From NCBI GenBank assembly GCA_905214955.1, contig CAJMON010000008.1, positions 1 to 58,738 of the forward strand: DNA of 58,738 bases, written 5' to 3'. The DNA is from an uncultured bacterium. GTDB taxonomy: Bacteria; Bacillota; Clostridia; Lachnospirales; Lachnospiraceae. The first letter of the stretch is position 1, and each line of letters begins with the position of its first letter. The position numbers and the translations under genes were made by a program. Of the stretch, positions 43,723-51,466 are shown piece after piece. Below the pieces are notes generated by a model, which saw nothing but the letters and a program-made list of their open reading frames with translations, made no database searches and was not told the DNA's origin.

Positions 43723-45222
43723 TTATTTTTTCTTGCACTCTTCAATGGCTGCAACCAGCTGTTTTTCGGTCTCTTCTGTCAGCACCTTTTTGGTACGGAT
43801 ATCTTCCGGCACTTCCGGATAACGGGTATCCAAAAGCTCAAACAGACGGTTCTGGAAATCCAGCAGTTCACTTACTTCCAGATCCAGAAGATATTTTTTC
43901 GTAGCTGCATACAGAATGATAACCTGATATTCTACCGGCATGGGCTGATACTGGGGCTGCTTTAAGATCTCTTTTAAGCGCTCTCCCTGTTCCAGCTTCT
44001 CCTTGGTATCGGCATCCAGTTCCGAACCAAACTGGGAGAATGCTGCCAGCTCCCGGTACTGTGCCAGCTCCACACGAATGGGAGCTGCGATCTTCTTCAT
44101 GGCCTTGATCTGAGCTGCGCCTCCTACACGTGATACAGAAAGTCCCGCATTGACTGCCGGACGGAAACCTGCATGGAACATTTCGGTCTCCAGATAAATC
44201 TGTCCGTCAGTAATGGAAATGACGTTTGTAGGAATATAGGCAGATACATCACCTGCCTGAGTCTCAATAATGGGCAGTGCGGTCAGGGAACCTCCGCCTA
44301 ATTCGTCGGAAAGTCTTGCTGCACGCTCCAACAATCTGGAATGCAGATAGAAGACATCACCTGGATATGCCTCACGTCCTGGCGGACGTCTTAACAGCAG
44401 GGACATAGTACGGTAAGCTGCCGCGTGTTTGGAAAGGTCATCGTAAACCACCAGCACGTCCTCTCCGTTTTCCATCCATTCTTCTCCCATAGCGCAACCC
44501 GCATAAGGCGCAATGTACTGCATGGGTGCCAGTTCACTGGCTGTCGCCGCTACAACGGTGGTGTAATCCATTGCCCCGTATTCTTCCAGGGTCTTTACAA
44601 TGGTGGCCACCGTGGACGCTTTTTGTCCAATGGCAACATAAATACATTTTACCCCCTGCCCCTTCTGATTCAGGATGGTATCTACTGCAATAGCTGTCTT
44701 TCCGGTCTGTCTGTCACCGATAATCAGCTCACGCTGGCCTCTTCCGATGGGAACCATGGAGTCAATGGCCTTGATACCGGTCTGAAGAGGTGTGTCTACA
44801 GATTTTCTGGTGATGACACCAGGAGCCACACGCTCTGTTTTTCGATATTTTGTTGTTTCCACAGGACCTTTTCCATCAATGGGCTGTCCTAATGCATTGA
44901 CAACTCTTCCAAGAAGAGCATCTCCTACCGGGACTTCTACTACGGTTCCTGTGGTCTTTACCTGATCGCCTTCACGGATCTGGCTGCTGTCACCTAAAAG
45001 TACGGCTCCTACATTGTCCTCTTCCAGGTTCAAAACCATTCCATGGACTCCTCCCGGAAATTCCAGCAGTTCTCCCTGCATGGCCTTTTCCAGCCCGTGA
45101 ATCCGGACGATTCCGTCTGCCGCCTGGATCACTGTTCCCACATCCGAAACAACGATCTGTGATGCGTACCGTTTGATCTGCTCGCGGATCACGGAGCTGA
45201 TCTCTTCAGGTCGTAAATTCAT
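43723..45222 (-). CDS. atpA: F1 ATP synthase alpha subunit
   Basis: The 499-residue non-catalytic nucleotide-binding subunit. The N-terminal helix (MNLRPEEISSVIREQIKRY) docks to delta; the P-loop is GDRQTGKT and the signature VSRVGGAAQIKAMK is complete. The length is normal. GGGTGA precedes the ATG, 40 bases after atpH. Confidence 0.97.
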   Translation of the reverse strand: MNLRPEEISSVIREQIKRYASQIVVSDVGTVIQAADGIVRIHGLEKAMQGELLEFPGGVHGMVLNLEEDNVGAVLLGDSSQIREGDQVKTTGTVVEVPVGDALLGRVVNALGQPIDGKGPVETTKYRKTERVAPGVITRKSVDTPLQTGIKAIDSMVPIGRGQRELIIGDRQTGKTAIAVDTILNQKGQGVKCIYVAIGQKASTVATIVKTLEEYGAMDYTTVVAATASELAPMQYIAPYAGCAMGEEWMENGEDVLVVYDDLSKHAAAYRTMSLLLRRPPGREAYPGDVFYLHSRLLERAARLSDELGGGSLTALPIIETQAGDVSAYIPTNVISITDGQIYLETEMFHAGFRPAVNAGLSVSRVGGAAQIKAMKKIAAPIRVELAQYRELAAFSQFGSELDADTKEKLEQGERLKEILKQPQYQPMPVEYQVIILYAATKKYLLDLEVSELLDFQNRLFELLDTRYPEVPEDIRTKKVLTEETEKQLVAAIEECKKK

Positions 45223-45262
45223 GCGGATTTTTCACCCACTTTCTTTTCGCATTGATCTTCTT

Positions 45263-45811
45263 TTATCCAAGAGAAATCTGATTTAATTCTCTGGTCATTC
45301 CTTCCAGCTTTCTTTTCAGGCTGCCGTCCACGACCCGGTCTCCCATCTGCACAACCATTCCCCCAAGAAGCGAAGGATCGATGTTCCAGGAAATCTCCAG
45401 GATCTCATAGTCCGTCACTGAAAGAAGCTTTTTCTGGATCTTCTCTTTCCAGACATCGGAAAGGGGTGCGGCCGATGTCACGCTGGCCTTCCCGATTTTT
45501 TTGTATTCTTTGATTCTGTCAAGGGCATCTTCCAGGATCGCCGGCAGTTCCTGATAACGGTCTTTCTCTGCTGCCAGCAGAATCAGTCCGCAGAACTCAT
45601 CGGAAATCTTTCCCCGAAAGATAGTCTCTAAGATCTGCATCTTTTCTTCTTTCAAAATCTTCGGATGGTCCATGACGGCTGACAGCTCCGGATTCTCTGC
45701 AAGGGCTTTCTGTACCATGGGAATCTCTTTTAAGAGTACGTCTGCCTTTCCGTCATCTGCGGCTGCACCGAAAAGGGCTTCTCCATAAACCTTTGCTGCT
45801 AGCTTCGCCAT
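45263..45811 (-). CDS. atpH: F1 ATP synthase delta subunit
   Basis: The 182-residue peripheral-stalk connector. The N-terminal helical bundle (YGEALFGAAADDGKADVLLKEI) and the conserved C-terminal DPSLLGGMVVQMGDRVVDGSLKRKLEGM are both visible. It starts inside the end of atpF (13-base overlap), with AGGTGAGGAGAC upstream. Confidence 0.95.
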   Translation of the reverse strand: MAKLAAKVYGEALFGAAADDGKADVLLKEIPMVQKALAENPELSAVMDHPKILKEEKMQILETIFRGKISDEFCGLILLAAEKDRYQELPAILEDALDRIKEYKKIGKASVTSAAPLSDVWKEKIQKKLLSVTDYEILEISWNIDPSLLGGMVVQMGDRVVDGSLKRKLEGMTRELNQISLG

Positions 45812-46314
45812 GTCTCCTCACCTATCTCTTTCAGTGTATCCTCCAGAAGCGCATCTGATACTTCTGCAGTCACAGCATTTCCTACCAGCTTTCCTGCCAT
45901 CGCAGAAGCTACGACAATCATTTCTTTCTTCATATCCTCTGCAGCTGCTTTCTTTTCAAGCTCTGCCTGGTTTCTGGCTCTGGAGAGGATCCTGGCTGCC
46001 TCTTCTTTGGCTTCATCCACAATCCTGGTCTCATTTTCCAGCGCTTTTTTTCTGGCCGCGCTTAAAATCTCATCCGCTTCTGCCTGAATATTCTGAATGC
46101 GGCTTTCATAATCCTCCCGGAGCTTTCTGGCCTCTTCCTTGTCTGCTGCTGCCTGGTCAATGTCCTGTTTTACCCGTTCCTGACGCTTTTTCAGGAAATC
46201 CCTTGCCGGATTAAACAGCAGATAAGACAGGAATGTAAACATGACCAGAATCGCTATGGCCAGCAGAATCGCATCATAAATCAGCTGGGCATCCAGACTG
46301 AACAATCGCTCCAT
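45799..46314 (-). CDS. atpF: Fo ATP synthase b subunit
   Basis: The 171-residue peripheral stalk protein: one N-terminal transmembrane helix (LIYDAILLAIAILVMFTFLSYLLF, about 11-34) followed by a long charged coiled coil (QERVKQDIDQAAADKEEARKLREDYE onward). Only one b gene is present, so the stalk is probably a homodimer. GAAAGGAGACC precedes the ATG. Confidence 0.95.
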   Translation of the reverse strand: MERLFSLDAQLIYDAILLAIAILVMFTFLSYLLFNPARDFLKKRQERVKQDIDQAAADKEEARKLREDYESRIQNIQAEADEILSAARKKALENETRIVDEAKEEAARILSRARNQAELEKKAAAEDMKKEMIVVASAMAGKLVGNAVTAEVSDALLEDTLKEIGEETWRS

Positions 46315-46352
46315 GCTCTGGTCTCCTTTCCGTCATTCTTTTTCTGATCTTA

Positions 46353-46619
46353 TTAAAGTTTTCCAAGAAGCGGATTGGCGAACAGCAGAATAAATGCAAT
46401 TGCAAGTCCGTACAGACCTGTGGTCTCTGCTACTGCCTGGCCAAGAAGCATGGTGGACATGATATCGCCCTTTGCACCCGGATTTCTTCCTACTGCGGAA
46501 GCACCATAACCAGCTGCAATACCCTGGCCGATACCAGGACCAATACCTGCAATCATTGCAAGTCCCGCACCGATTGCGGAGCACGCCAGGATCAGACCTT
46601 CATTTGTAATACCATTCAT
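46353..46619 (-). CDS. atpE: Fo ATP synthase c subunit, sodium-type
   Basis: The 88-residue rotor-ring protein, two transmembrane helices joined by the polar loop GRNPGAKGD. The ion-carrying Glu65 is present. The residues that coordinate Na+ in Ilyobacter-type rings are all in register: Pro28 and Gln32 in GPGIGQG, and Val63, Glu65, Thr66 and Tyr70 in AVAETTGLYG. That signature predicts Na+ rather than H+ coupling. AAAGGAGGAATTTCTT precedes the ATG. Na+ coupling is inferred from residues; it has not been shown for this protein. Confidence 0.96.
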   Translation of the reverse strand: MNGITNEGLILACSAIGAGLAMIAGIGPGIGQGIAAGYGASAVGRNPGAKGDIMSTMLLGQAVAETTGLYGLAIAFILLFANPLLGKL

Positions 46620-46662
46620 AAGAAATTCCTCCTTTGATCTTTCTGATGATCTTTTTAATTGT

Positions 46663-47403
46663 TTAAGATTCTTCCGGCAGTTTCTGCGTCACAAATACCA
46701 TAGTCAGCATACAGAACACATAAGTCTGTATCGCGCCTGAAAACAGGTCGAAGTAAATGTGCAGAAATCCCGGCCATCCTATTGCGATCTTAGACAGCAG
46801 GCTGTAGATCAGCGACATCATAACGGTTCCAGAAAGTACGTTTCCAAACAGACGTAAGGACAAGGAAAACGGTACTGCCAGCTCACCAATCAGGTTTATG
46901 GGGAACAATACGGGAATCGGCTTAAACAGATCCGTAAATGCCCCGAATTTGTTATACTTGATATTGTTATACTGAATGATCAGGAATGTCATTACACCCA
47001 GCGGAAGTGTCACGCCGTAGTCAGCGGTGGGCGCCCGCAGGCCGAACAGTCCTGAAATATTGCTGATAAAAATGAAAACAAACAATGTTCCGATGTAATT
47101 CAGATATTTTCTGCCGTAGGAGCCCATACTGCCGTACACCATTTTGTCCAGCATTTCCACGATCAGCTCCACCACATTCTGAAATCCTCCCGGAATCTCC
47201 TCTGCATGGCGCATTCTCCTGTTCGCCGCGATGGCAAAGATCAGGATCACCAGCATAACGATGGCCACACTCACGTGTGTGGTCGTAATGTACACTTCCT
47301 GCCCCAGGAAACGAAACGGCAGCTTGTACAATCCATGGACCATAAAATCCACTTCGCTGTCTGCTGCCAGAAGCTGGCCCTGCAGCATTCCAGAACTTCC
47401 CAC
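46663..47403 (-). CDS. atpB: Fo ATP synthase a subunit
   Basis: A 246-residue stator channel protein with five to six transmembrane helices. The essential arginine is in SLSLRLFGNVLSG and the late helix ends AIQTYVFCMLTMVFVTQKL. I chose the GTG at 47403 because GAAGGTG lies just upstream; an internal ATG at 47388 is the alternative and the longer frame to 47490 overlaps atpI heavily. With the c ring it forms the ion path. Confidence 0.93.
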   Translation of the reverse strand: MGSSGMLQGQLLAADSEVDFMVHGLYKLPFRFLGQEVYITTTHVSVAIVMLVILIFAIAANRRMRHAEEIPGGFQNVVELIVEMLDKMVYGSMGSYGRKYLNYIGTLFVFIFISNISGLFGLRAPTADYGVTLPLGVMTFLIIQYNNIKYNKFGAFTDLFKPIPVLFPINLIGELAVPFSLSLRLFGNVLSGTVMMSLIYSLLSKIAIGWPGFLHIYFDLFSGAIQTYVFCMLTMVFVTQKLPEES

Positions 47404-47434
47404 TCTTTCACCTTCTTTCTTTTTTCGTTTTCTT

Positions 47435-47869
47435 TTAAGACTCTTCAGAAGAAGTATCCTCAGTCTGATGTCCCAGGATGCGGCACACAACCGGACGCAG
47501 GTACACAGCAGGCTTGACTGCCAGAAGTCCTAAGAATGCACCAACCACATCTCCTAAATGCAGCAGATAAATCAGCACCAATGCACCTATCGTCACTGCA
47601 AAACGGAAACTGGACATTCCAGCTGCGTATCCTTTGGCCTGCTTTTCCGACATTTCCATGCTTTTTCCGATGCCGTGGTAAAGATGGCAGATCCGGAAAA
47701 TGGAAACGGCGATTCCCAGCCACAGACCTGCTGAAAAATACAATCTGTCTTTTGCCAGCCACACAAAAACCGCTTCAAACAGAATCCCTGTCAGCACAAT
47801 CCCTGCCAGCAGCTCTTTCAAAACCGGATGAAGACTCGCAAGCCACGCTTTTATGCCCTTTTTTTTCAT
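47435..47869 (-). CDS. atpI: ATP synthase subunit I
   Basis: A 144-residue membrane protein with four hydrophobic segments (LHPVLKELLAGIVLTGILFEAVFVWL, LYFSAGLWLGIAVSIFRICHLYHGIG, FAVTIGALVLIYLLH and VVGAFLGLLAVKPAVYL). AtpI-family proteins help assemble the c ring. It is poorly conserved, as usual. Its start overlaps the stop of the upstream small gene by four bases (ATGA), and its stop lies 31 bases before atpB. Confidence 0.85.
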   Translation of the reverse strand: MKKKGIKAWLASLHPVLKELLAGIVLTGILFEAVFVWLAKDRLYFSAGLWLGIAVSIFRICHLYHGIGKSMEMSEKQAKGYAAGMSSFRFAVTIGALVLIYLLHLGDVVGAFLGLLAVKPAVYLRPVVCRILGHQTEDTSSEES

Positions 47870-48108
47870 TTTGTTTCTTTTCTTCCTCCTTGTTTGCTGT
47901 CGGTACCAGCCAGTCTCTTTAACAGCAGCCAGGTATTGCGCCCACCTGCCAGTATGCCCAGGATCAGCAGGACCACCGTTGTACTCCAGCCAAAATGTTC
48001 ATCCAGCCAGACCCCCGCCCATACACATAAAACGATAGGCGCCAGCATACTGATACCCACCTGCGTGATCATGGCAAGATTCTGCATTACATGTTTGTCT
48101 GGTTTCAT
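47866..48108 (-). CDS. AtpZ/AtpI-type small membrane protein
   Basis: An 80-residue protein with two transmembrane helices (MLAPIVLCVWAGVWLDEHF and STTVVLLILGILAGGRNTWLLL) and a basic tail, the layout of AtpZ-like proteins encoded at the head of many Bacillota and sodium-type atp operons, where they take part in ring assembly or cation handling. The ATG at 48108 has GGAGGAGG; a longer frame begins at 48141. It is the first gene of the ATP synthase operon. Confidence 0.82.
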   Translation of the reverse strand: MKPDKHVMQNLAMITQVGISMLAPIVLCVWAGVWLDEHFGWSTTVVLLILGILAGGRNTWLLLKRLAGTDSKQGGRKETK

Positions 48109-48139
48109 CAGAACCTCCTCCCCTCCTGTTATACCTTCC

Positions 48140-48168
48140 ATAATAAGTTATTTTTGTCATATTGTCCA
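48140..48168 (-). promoter_or_regulatory. Promoter of the ATP synthase operon
   Basis: TGGACA, a 17-base spacer and TATTAT on the minus strand, 30 bases upstream of the first gene. A second candidate (TTGAAA-N17-AATAAT) lies about 30 bases further upstream. The 507-base gap 48109-48615 otherwise holds the terminator and repeats listed separately. Confidence 0.6.
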
Positions 48169-48320
48169 GTATTATTCATAATTTTTTCGCTTTTTTCAAT
48201 CCTGTTTCTATCTATTTTTAACCGTTCTTTATTACCTTATTGTCTATTTCCCACCATTTCTCTTCTTTTTTTCGATTTATTTAACACACTTTTTGGATAT
48301 TTTTACCAATACAGCAAGAA

Positions 48321-48360
48321 AACCACCTGATATCTCCAATTTACGAAGATTCAGGTGGTT
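48321..48360 (-). terminator. Terminator of the fucU transcript
   Basis: AACCACCTGA pairs perfectly with TCAGGTGGTT; a T-run follows on both strands. Confidence 0.8.
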
Positions 48361-48394
48361 TTTAGACTTTGATTCTAATTATGATCAAGCTCCT

Positions 48395-48427
48395 GTGGAT
48401 TCAGGCTTTTGACCCTGGCATCATCCT
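48395..48427. repeat. 33-base direct repeat, left copy
   Basis: Begins GTGGATTCAGGC and ends GGCATCATCCT, identical to 48582-48614. The pair brackets repeat copy (d). Confidence 0.85.
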
Positions 48428-48444
48428 GATTTTGAGGTCGAAAG

Positions 48445-48550
48445 ATGCCTTACGGATTGTTCCGTACTTCGTACTCCCACAATCCTGCCCAATATTCGCA
48501 TATCGTGAAGCTGACGCTCCACTTTTATGCTCATATCGGGCGGGTCACTA
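48445..48550 (-). repeat. Structured repeat element, long copy (d)
   Basis: Bases 48445-48530 are the reverse complement of copy (a) (12365-12450) at about 69 of 86 positions; the element continues to about 48550, where GCCCGATAT (minus strand) can close on ATATTGGGC. It contains the 42-base hairpin unit of copies (b) and (c) at 48445-48486. Confidence 0.8.
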
Positions 48551-48581
48551 AGCCTTAAAACCACTCCTGTGCAAGCACATC

Positions 48582-48614
48582 GTGGATTCAGGCTTTTGAC
48601 CCTGGCATCATCCT
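48582..48614. repeat. 33-base direct repeat, right copy
   Basis: Identical to 48395-48427; it ends one base before the fucU stop codon. Confidence 0.85.
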
Positions 48615-48615
48615 A

Positions 48616-49056
48616 TTACTCTACGACAACACCCTTCTGCAGCATAACATTTGCGTACAGAGCTTTTTCGCTGGTGGCAACGATGCAATAAGCTTTCTTT
48701 GCTTCCTCATAGAATGCAAAACGCTCGATGTTTCCGATGGCTTTATCGCCTCTCTCGTCATATTTGGTGACGATCTCTTTGTAAGTATCCCAGATCGGGG
48801 TCTCTACATCATCGCCCGGCATCACTTCCATCAGATTTACCGGATGCTCTACGTAGGTATCCAGCGGAAACAGCCTTAAGATGGCATCCAGGATCTCCGG
48901 TACGCCGTGTCCGTCACAGCGGATCACAATGGCATTTTTCCCCATGGATTCGGTGGGGAAATTTCCATCTGCGATGACGATGCGGTCGCTGTGGCCCATT
49001 TCACACAGCACTTTTAAAAACTCCGGTGATAAAATCTGCGGTATTCCTTTTAACAT
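48616..49056 (-). CDS. fucU: RbsD/FucU-family sugar mutarotase
   Basis: A 146-residue mutarotase that interconverts sugar anomers. The sequence follows FucU closely: MLKGIPQILSPEFLKVLCEMGHSD (His in EMGH), IRCDGHGVPEILDAIL, and the closing IERFAFYEEAKKAYCIVATSEKALYANVMLQKGV with the catalytic-site Tyr and His/Asp positions of the family. L-fucose is the classic FucU substrate, but relatives act on other sugars. AAGGAGGAAGC precedes the ATG. It is the last gene of the sugar ABC locus, separated from the binding-protein gene by two hairpins. Confidence 0.88.
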   Translation of the reverse strand: MLKGIPQILSPEFLKVLCEMGHSDRIVIADGNFPTESMGKNAIVIRCDGHGVPEILDAILRLFPLDTYVEHPVNLMEVMPGDDVETPIWDTYKEIVTKYDERGDKAIGNIERFAFYEEAKKAYCIVATSEKALYANVMLQKGVVVE

Positions 49057-49104
49057 AGTTTTTGCTTCCTCCTTATACTCTTTCGATCAGCCTGTACAGA
49101 AAAA

Positions 49105-49156
49105 GCGGAACCCGGCAGGATCACTCCCGCCGTACCCAGACAGTGTACAGTTCCGC
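49105..49156 (-). terminator. Hairpin with T-run just before fucU
   Basis: GCGGAAC pairs with GTTCCGC, with an inner CGGC/GCCG stem; the minus strand continues TTTTTC. It may be an attenuator for fucU. Confidence 0.55.
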
Positions 49157-49168
49157 CTTTCTGCACAA

Positions 49169-49210
49169 AACGGGGAGAATACCCGCTTTTACGGATATTC
49201 TCTCCCCGTT
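49169..49210 (-). terminator. Terminator after the binding-protein gene
   Basis: AACGGGGAGA pairs with TCTCCCCGTT, extended with a two-base bulge, followed on the minus strand by TTTTG. It probably reduces expression of fucU relative to the binding protein. Confidence 0.7.
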
Positions 49211-49270
49211 TCTACTTTACAGCATGTTTCCTACAACTTCAAGAGGAAATCCTCATTTTCTTTTTCAAGA

Positions 49271-50362
49271 TTAGTCATACAGGTTGGGAGCGATTTCGTC
49301 ACTGTCCATATTCTCTGCATTGTACCAGTAACCATCGGTCGGCATATCTTCTACGGTTTCGCCGTTTGCGATCTGAGTCAGCACGTCAACGGTCTTGATG
49401 CCCATTGCCAGCGGAGACTGAGTAACAGCACCGAACATGGTTCCATCAGCGATAGCGGCTTTGATGGTAGAACCAGCGTCAAATCCAGCTGCCAGGATGG
49501 TGGTCTCTGCATCGCTTCCCAGAACACCTAAGTTTCCGTTTGCAGTCAGAACACCTTCTGCTGCTACCTGGTTGGAACCGAAGATACCGATGGTGTCTGC
49601 TTTGTTCAGGATGTCAGCTGCTACTGTTGCGCACTGCTCTACAGTTGTCTGAGCCGGAACTCCTACATCGATGATGATATTTGCAGATGCTTCATCGCCT
49701 TTGTCTTTGCAGTTGTCTACATAATAGTCGTTTCCGGTTACAGCAACGGTATGTCCGTCAGCTACTGCCAGCTCGGTAAACTTGTCGATGAATCCAAGGC
49801 CGCGGCTGATGATGGATTCAGAAGTAGCTTCCTGGTTTACTTCACCGATACGTACCGGAGCTTCTGCTGCTGCGATCTTGTCTTTCAGAGCTTCATACAG
49901 ATGTTCTGCTGCAGTTGCACCTGCTGCATAGTTGTCAGTAGCGATGGTTGCGTATACGGAGCCTTCCGGAGCATCGGGAACGCCTGCGTCAAAGCATACA
50001 ACCGGAATACCTGCGTCTTTTGCTGCCTGCAGAGCTTCCAGAACAGCATCCTGTGAGCAGGCTGCCAGACCGATTCCATCCGGTTTCTTGTTGATGGCGT
50101 TGTTCAGCAGCTGAACCTGGTCTGCGATATCGGATTCAGAGTTGGGACCTGTAGCGTTTGCTTCTACGCCTAATTTATCTTTTTCAGAATCGATACCTTT
50201 TACAGCTGCCTGCCAGTAGGATGACTGATAACTCTTTACGATGATCTCAAATTTATAATCGCCGTTTGCGACCACTTCTGATTCCTCAGCAAATGCGCCA
50301 ACGCTCATCATAGATGCGATCATGCTTGCTCCCAGTGCTACTGCCATAAGTTTTCTTTTCAT
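49271..50362 (-). CDS. Sugar ABC transporter substrate-binding protein (RbsB-type)
   Basis: A 363-residue secreted protein of the periplasmic-binding family 4. The signal peptide (KRKLMAVALGASMIASMMSVGAFA) is cleaved before EESEV and has no lipobox cysteine, which is odd for a single-membrane cell. The mature domains show the ribose-type folds (VVCFDAGVPDAPEGSVYATIATDNYAAG and GIFGSNQVAAEGVL). GGGAGGATTTTAGT precedes the ATG. It is downstream of both permeases and the ATPase, with which it imports a monosaccharide. Sugar identity is unknown. Confidence 0.92.
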   Translation of the reverse strand: MKRKLMAVALGASMIASMMSVGAFAEESEVVANGDYKFEIIVKSYQSSYWQAAVKGIDSEKDKLGVEANATGPNSESDIADQVQLLNNAINKKPDGIGLAACSQDAVLEALQAAKDAGIPVVCFDAGVPDAPEGSVYATIATDNYAAGATAAEHLYEALKDKIAAAEAPVRIGEVNQEATSESIISRGLGFIDKFTELAVADGHTVAVTGNDYYVDNCKDKGDEASANIIIDVGVPAQTTVEQCATVAADILNKADTIGIFGSNQVAAEGVLTANGNLGVLGSDAETTILAAGFDAGSTIKAAIADGTMFGAVTQSPLAMGIKTVDVLTQIANGETVEDMPTDGYWYNAENMDSDEIAPNLYD

Positions 50363-50450
50363 ACTAAAATCCTCCCATTTACATGATTTTCTTTTTCATT
50401 GTTCACATGCTTTTATATGAAGTCACGATGACAACATACTCTTTAAAATT

Positions 50451-51452
50451 TTATTTTTTCTTTTTCAGCACATCCATCAGAACGGCTCCGATGAGTACCA
50501 GACCGGTGATAATCTGCTGCCAGTTTGCCTGAAGTCCGATGAAAGGAAGTCCTGTCTTTAACAGACAGATAACAAACACTCCCAGAAGAGAACCTGTAAC
50601 CGTTCCCACACCTCCGGATGCGGATACGCCTCCGATGATGGCTCCTCCGATGGCTTCCAGCTCAAACCCGGCTCCGGATCCCGGCTGTACTGTAGCAAAT
50701 ACAGCTGCGTAAGAGATGGCTGCCAGGCCTGCGAAGAATCCGGAAATCACATAAGCGCCTACGTGGTATGCTTTTACATTCACACCAGAAAGTCTGGCTG
50801 CTTCTTTGTTGCTTCCGATGGCGATGGTGTAACGGCCCACTCTGGTGTGATTCAGTACAAAGGACATGACTGCTACCAGAAGGACTATCCAGACGATTCC
50901 GATGGGGATCAGGGTTCTGCCGCTGTCGTTGATCAGAGTGATTTTAAAGATGTTGCGGAACCAGCCGCCCGGCTGAATGGCGGTAGGCCAGGAGATTCCG
51001 AAACCGCCTACGATGATGGAACCAAGTCCGCGGTTAATCATGCAGGTACACAAAGTTACCAGGAAAGGCGGAATATCCATCAGAGCTACCAGAAGACCAT
51101 TGATAAGACCCATGGCAATGCCAAATGCGATGGTGACGATCATGCCTGCCCATACCGGGAATCCATGGTGGGTGATCAGGTAGCCGCCTGCCAGTGCATA
51201 ACAGATAACGCCGGTTCCGATGGAAAGGTCAACACCTCCGGTGATTAACGGGAAAGTGACTCCAATGGCCATCAGGGCAATGTAATAAGAGTAATCCAGA
51301 ATACTTACGATGGTGGTGTATTTCCGGAAATTGGAGCTCATTGCGAAAAAGAATAAAAACAGCGCGATGATTACCAGAATAACGATAAATTTCTGTCCAC
51401 CCAGTCTGTCCAGCGTGGACTTCTTTTTTGCCGTAGCTGCTTGATTTGTCAT
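50451..51452 (-). CDS. Sugar ABC transporter permease (RbsC-type)
   Basis: A 333-residue permease with about eight to ten hydrophobic helices and the family-typical segment FPLITGGVDLSIGTGVICYALAGG near residue 68 and GGAIIGGVSASGGVGTVTGSLLG near 275. Two different RbsC-type permeases flank the ATPase gene, so the channel is probably a heterodimer. TTAGGAGGGAA precedes the ATG. Confidence 0.93.
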   Translation of the reverse strand: MTNQAATAKKKSTLDRLGGQKFIVILVIIALFLFFFAMSSNFRKYTTIVSILDYSYYIALMAIGVTFPLITGGVDLSIGTGVICYALAGGYLITHHGFPVWAGMIVTIAFGIAMGLINGLLVALMDIPPFLVTLCTCMINRGLGSIIVGGFGISWPTAIQPGGWFRNIFKITLINDSGRTLIPIGIVWIVLLVAVMSFVLNHTRVGRYTIAIGSNKEAARLSGVNVKAYHVGAYVISGFFAGLAAISYAAVFATVQPGSGAGFELEAIGGAIIGGVSASGGVGTVTGSLLGVFVICLLKTGLPFIGLQANWQQIITGLVLIGAVLMDVLKKKK

Positions 51453-51466
51453 GTCTGTTTTCCCTC

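Noticed and set aside
46333..46584. Second small frame overlapping atpE
   Set aside because: It is an alternate-frame shadow of atpE, whose protein matches the c subunit completely.
12292..48550. CRISPR array, because of short conserved repeats
   Set aside because: Copies are single and kilobases apart, with no spacers of uniform length and no cas genes.
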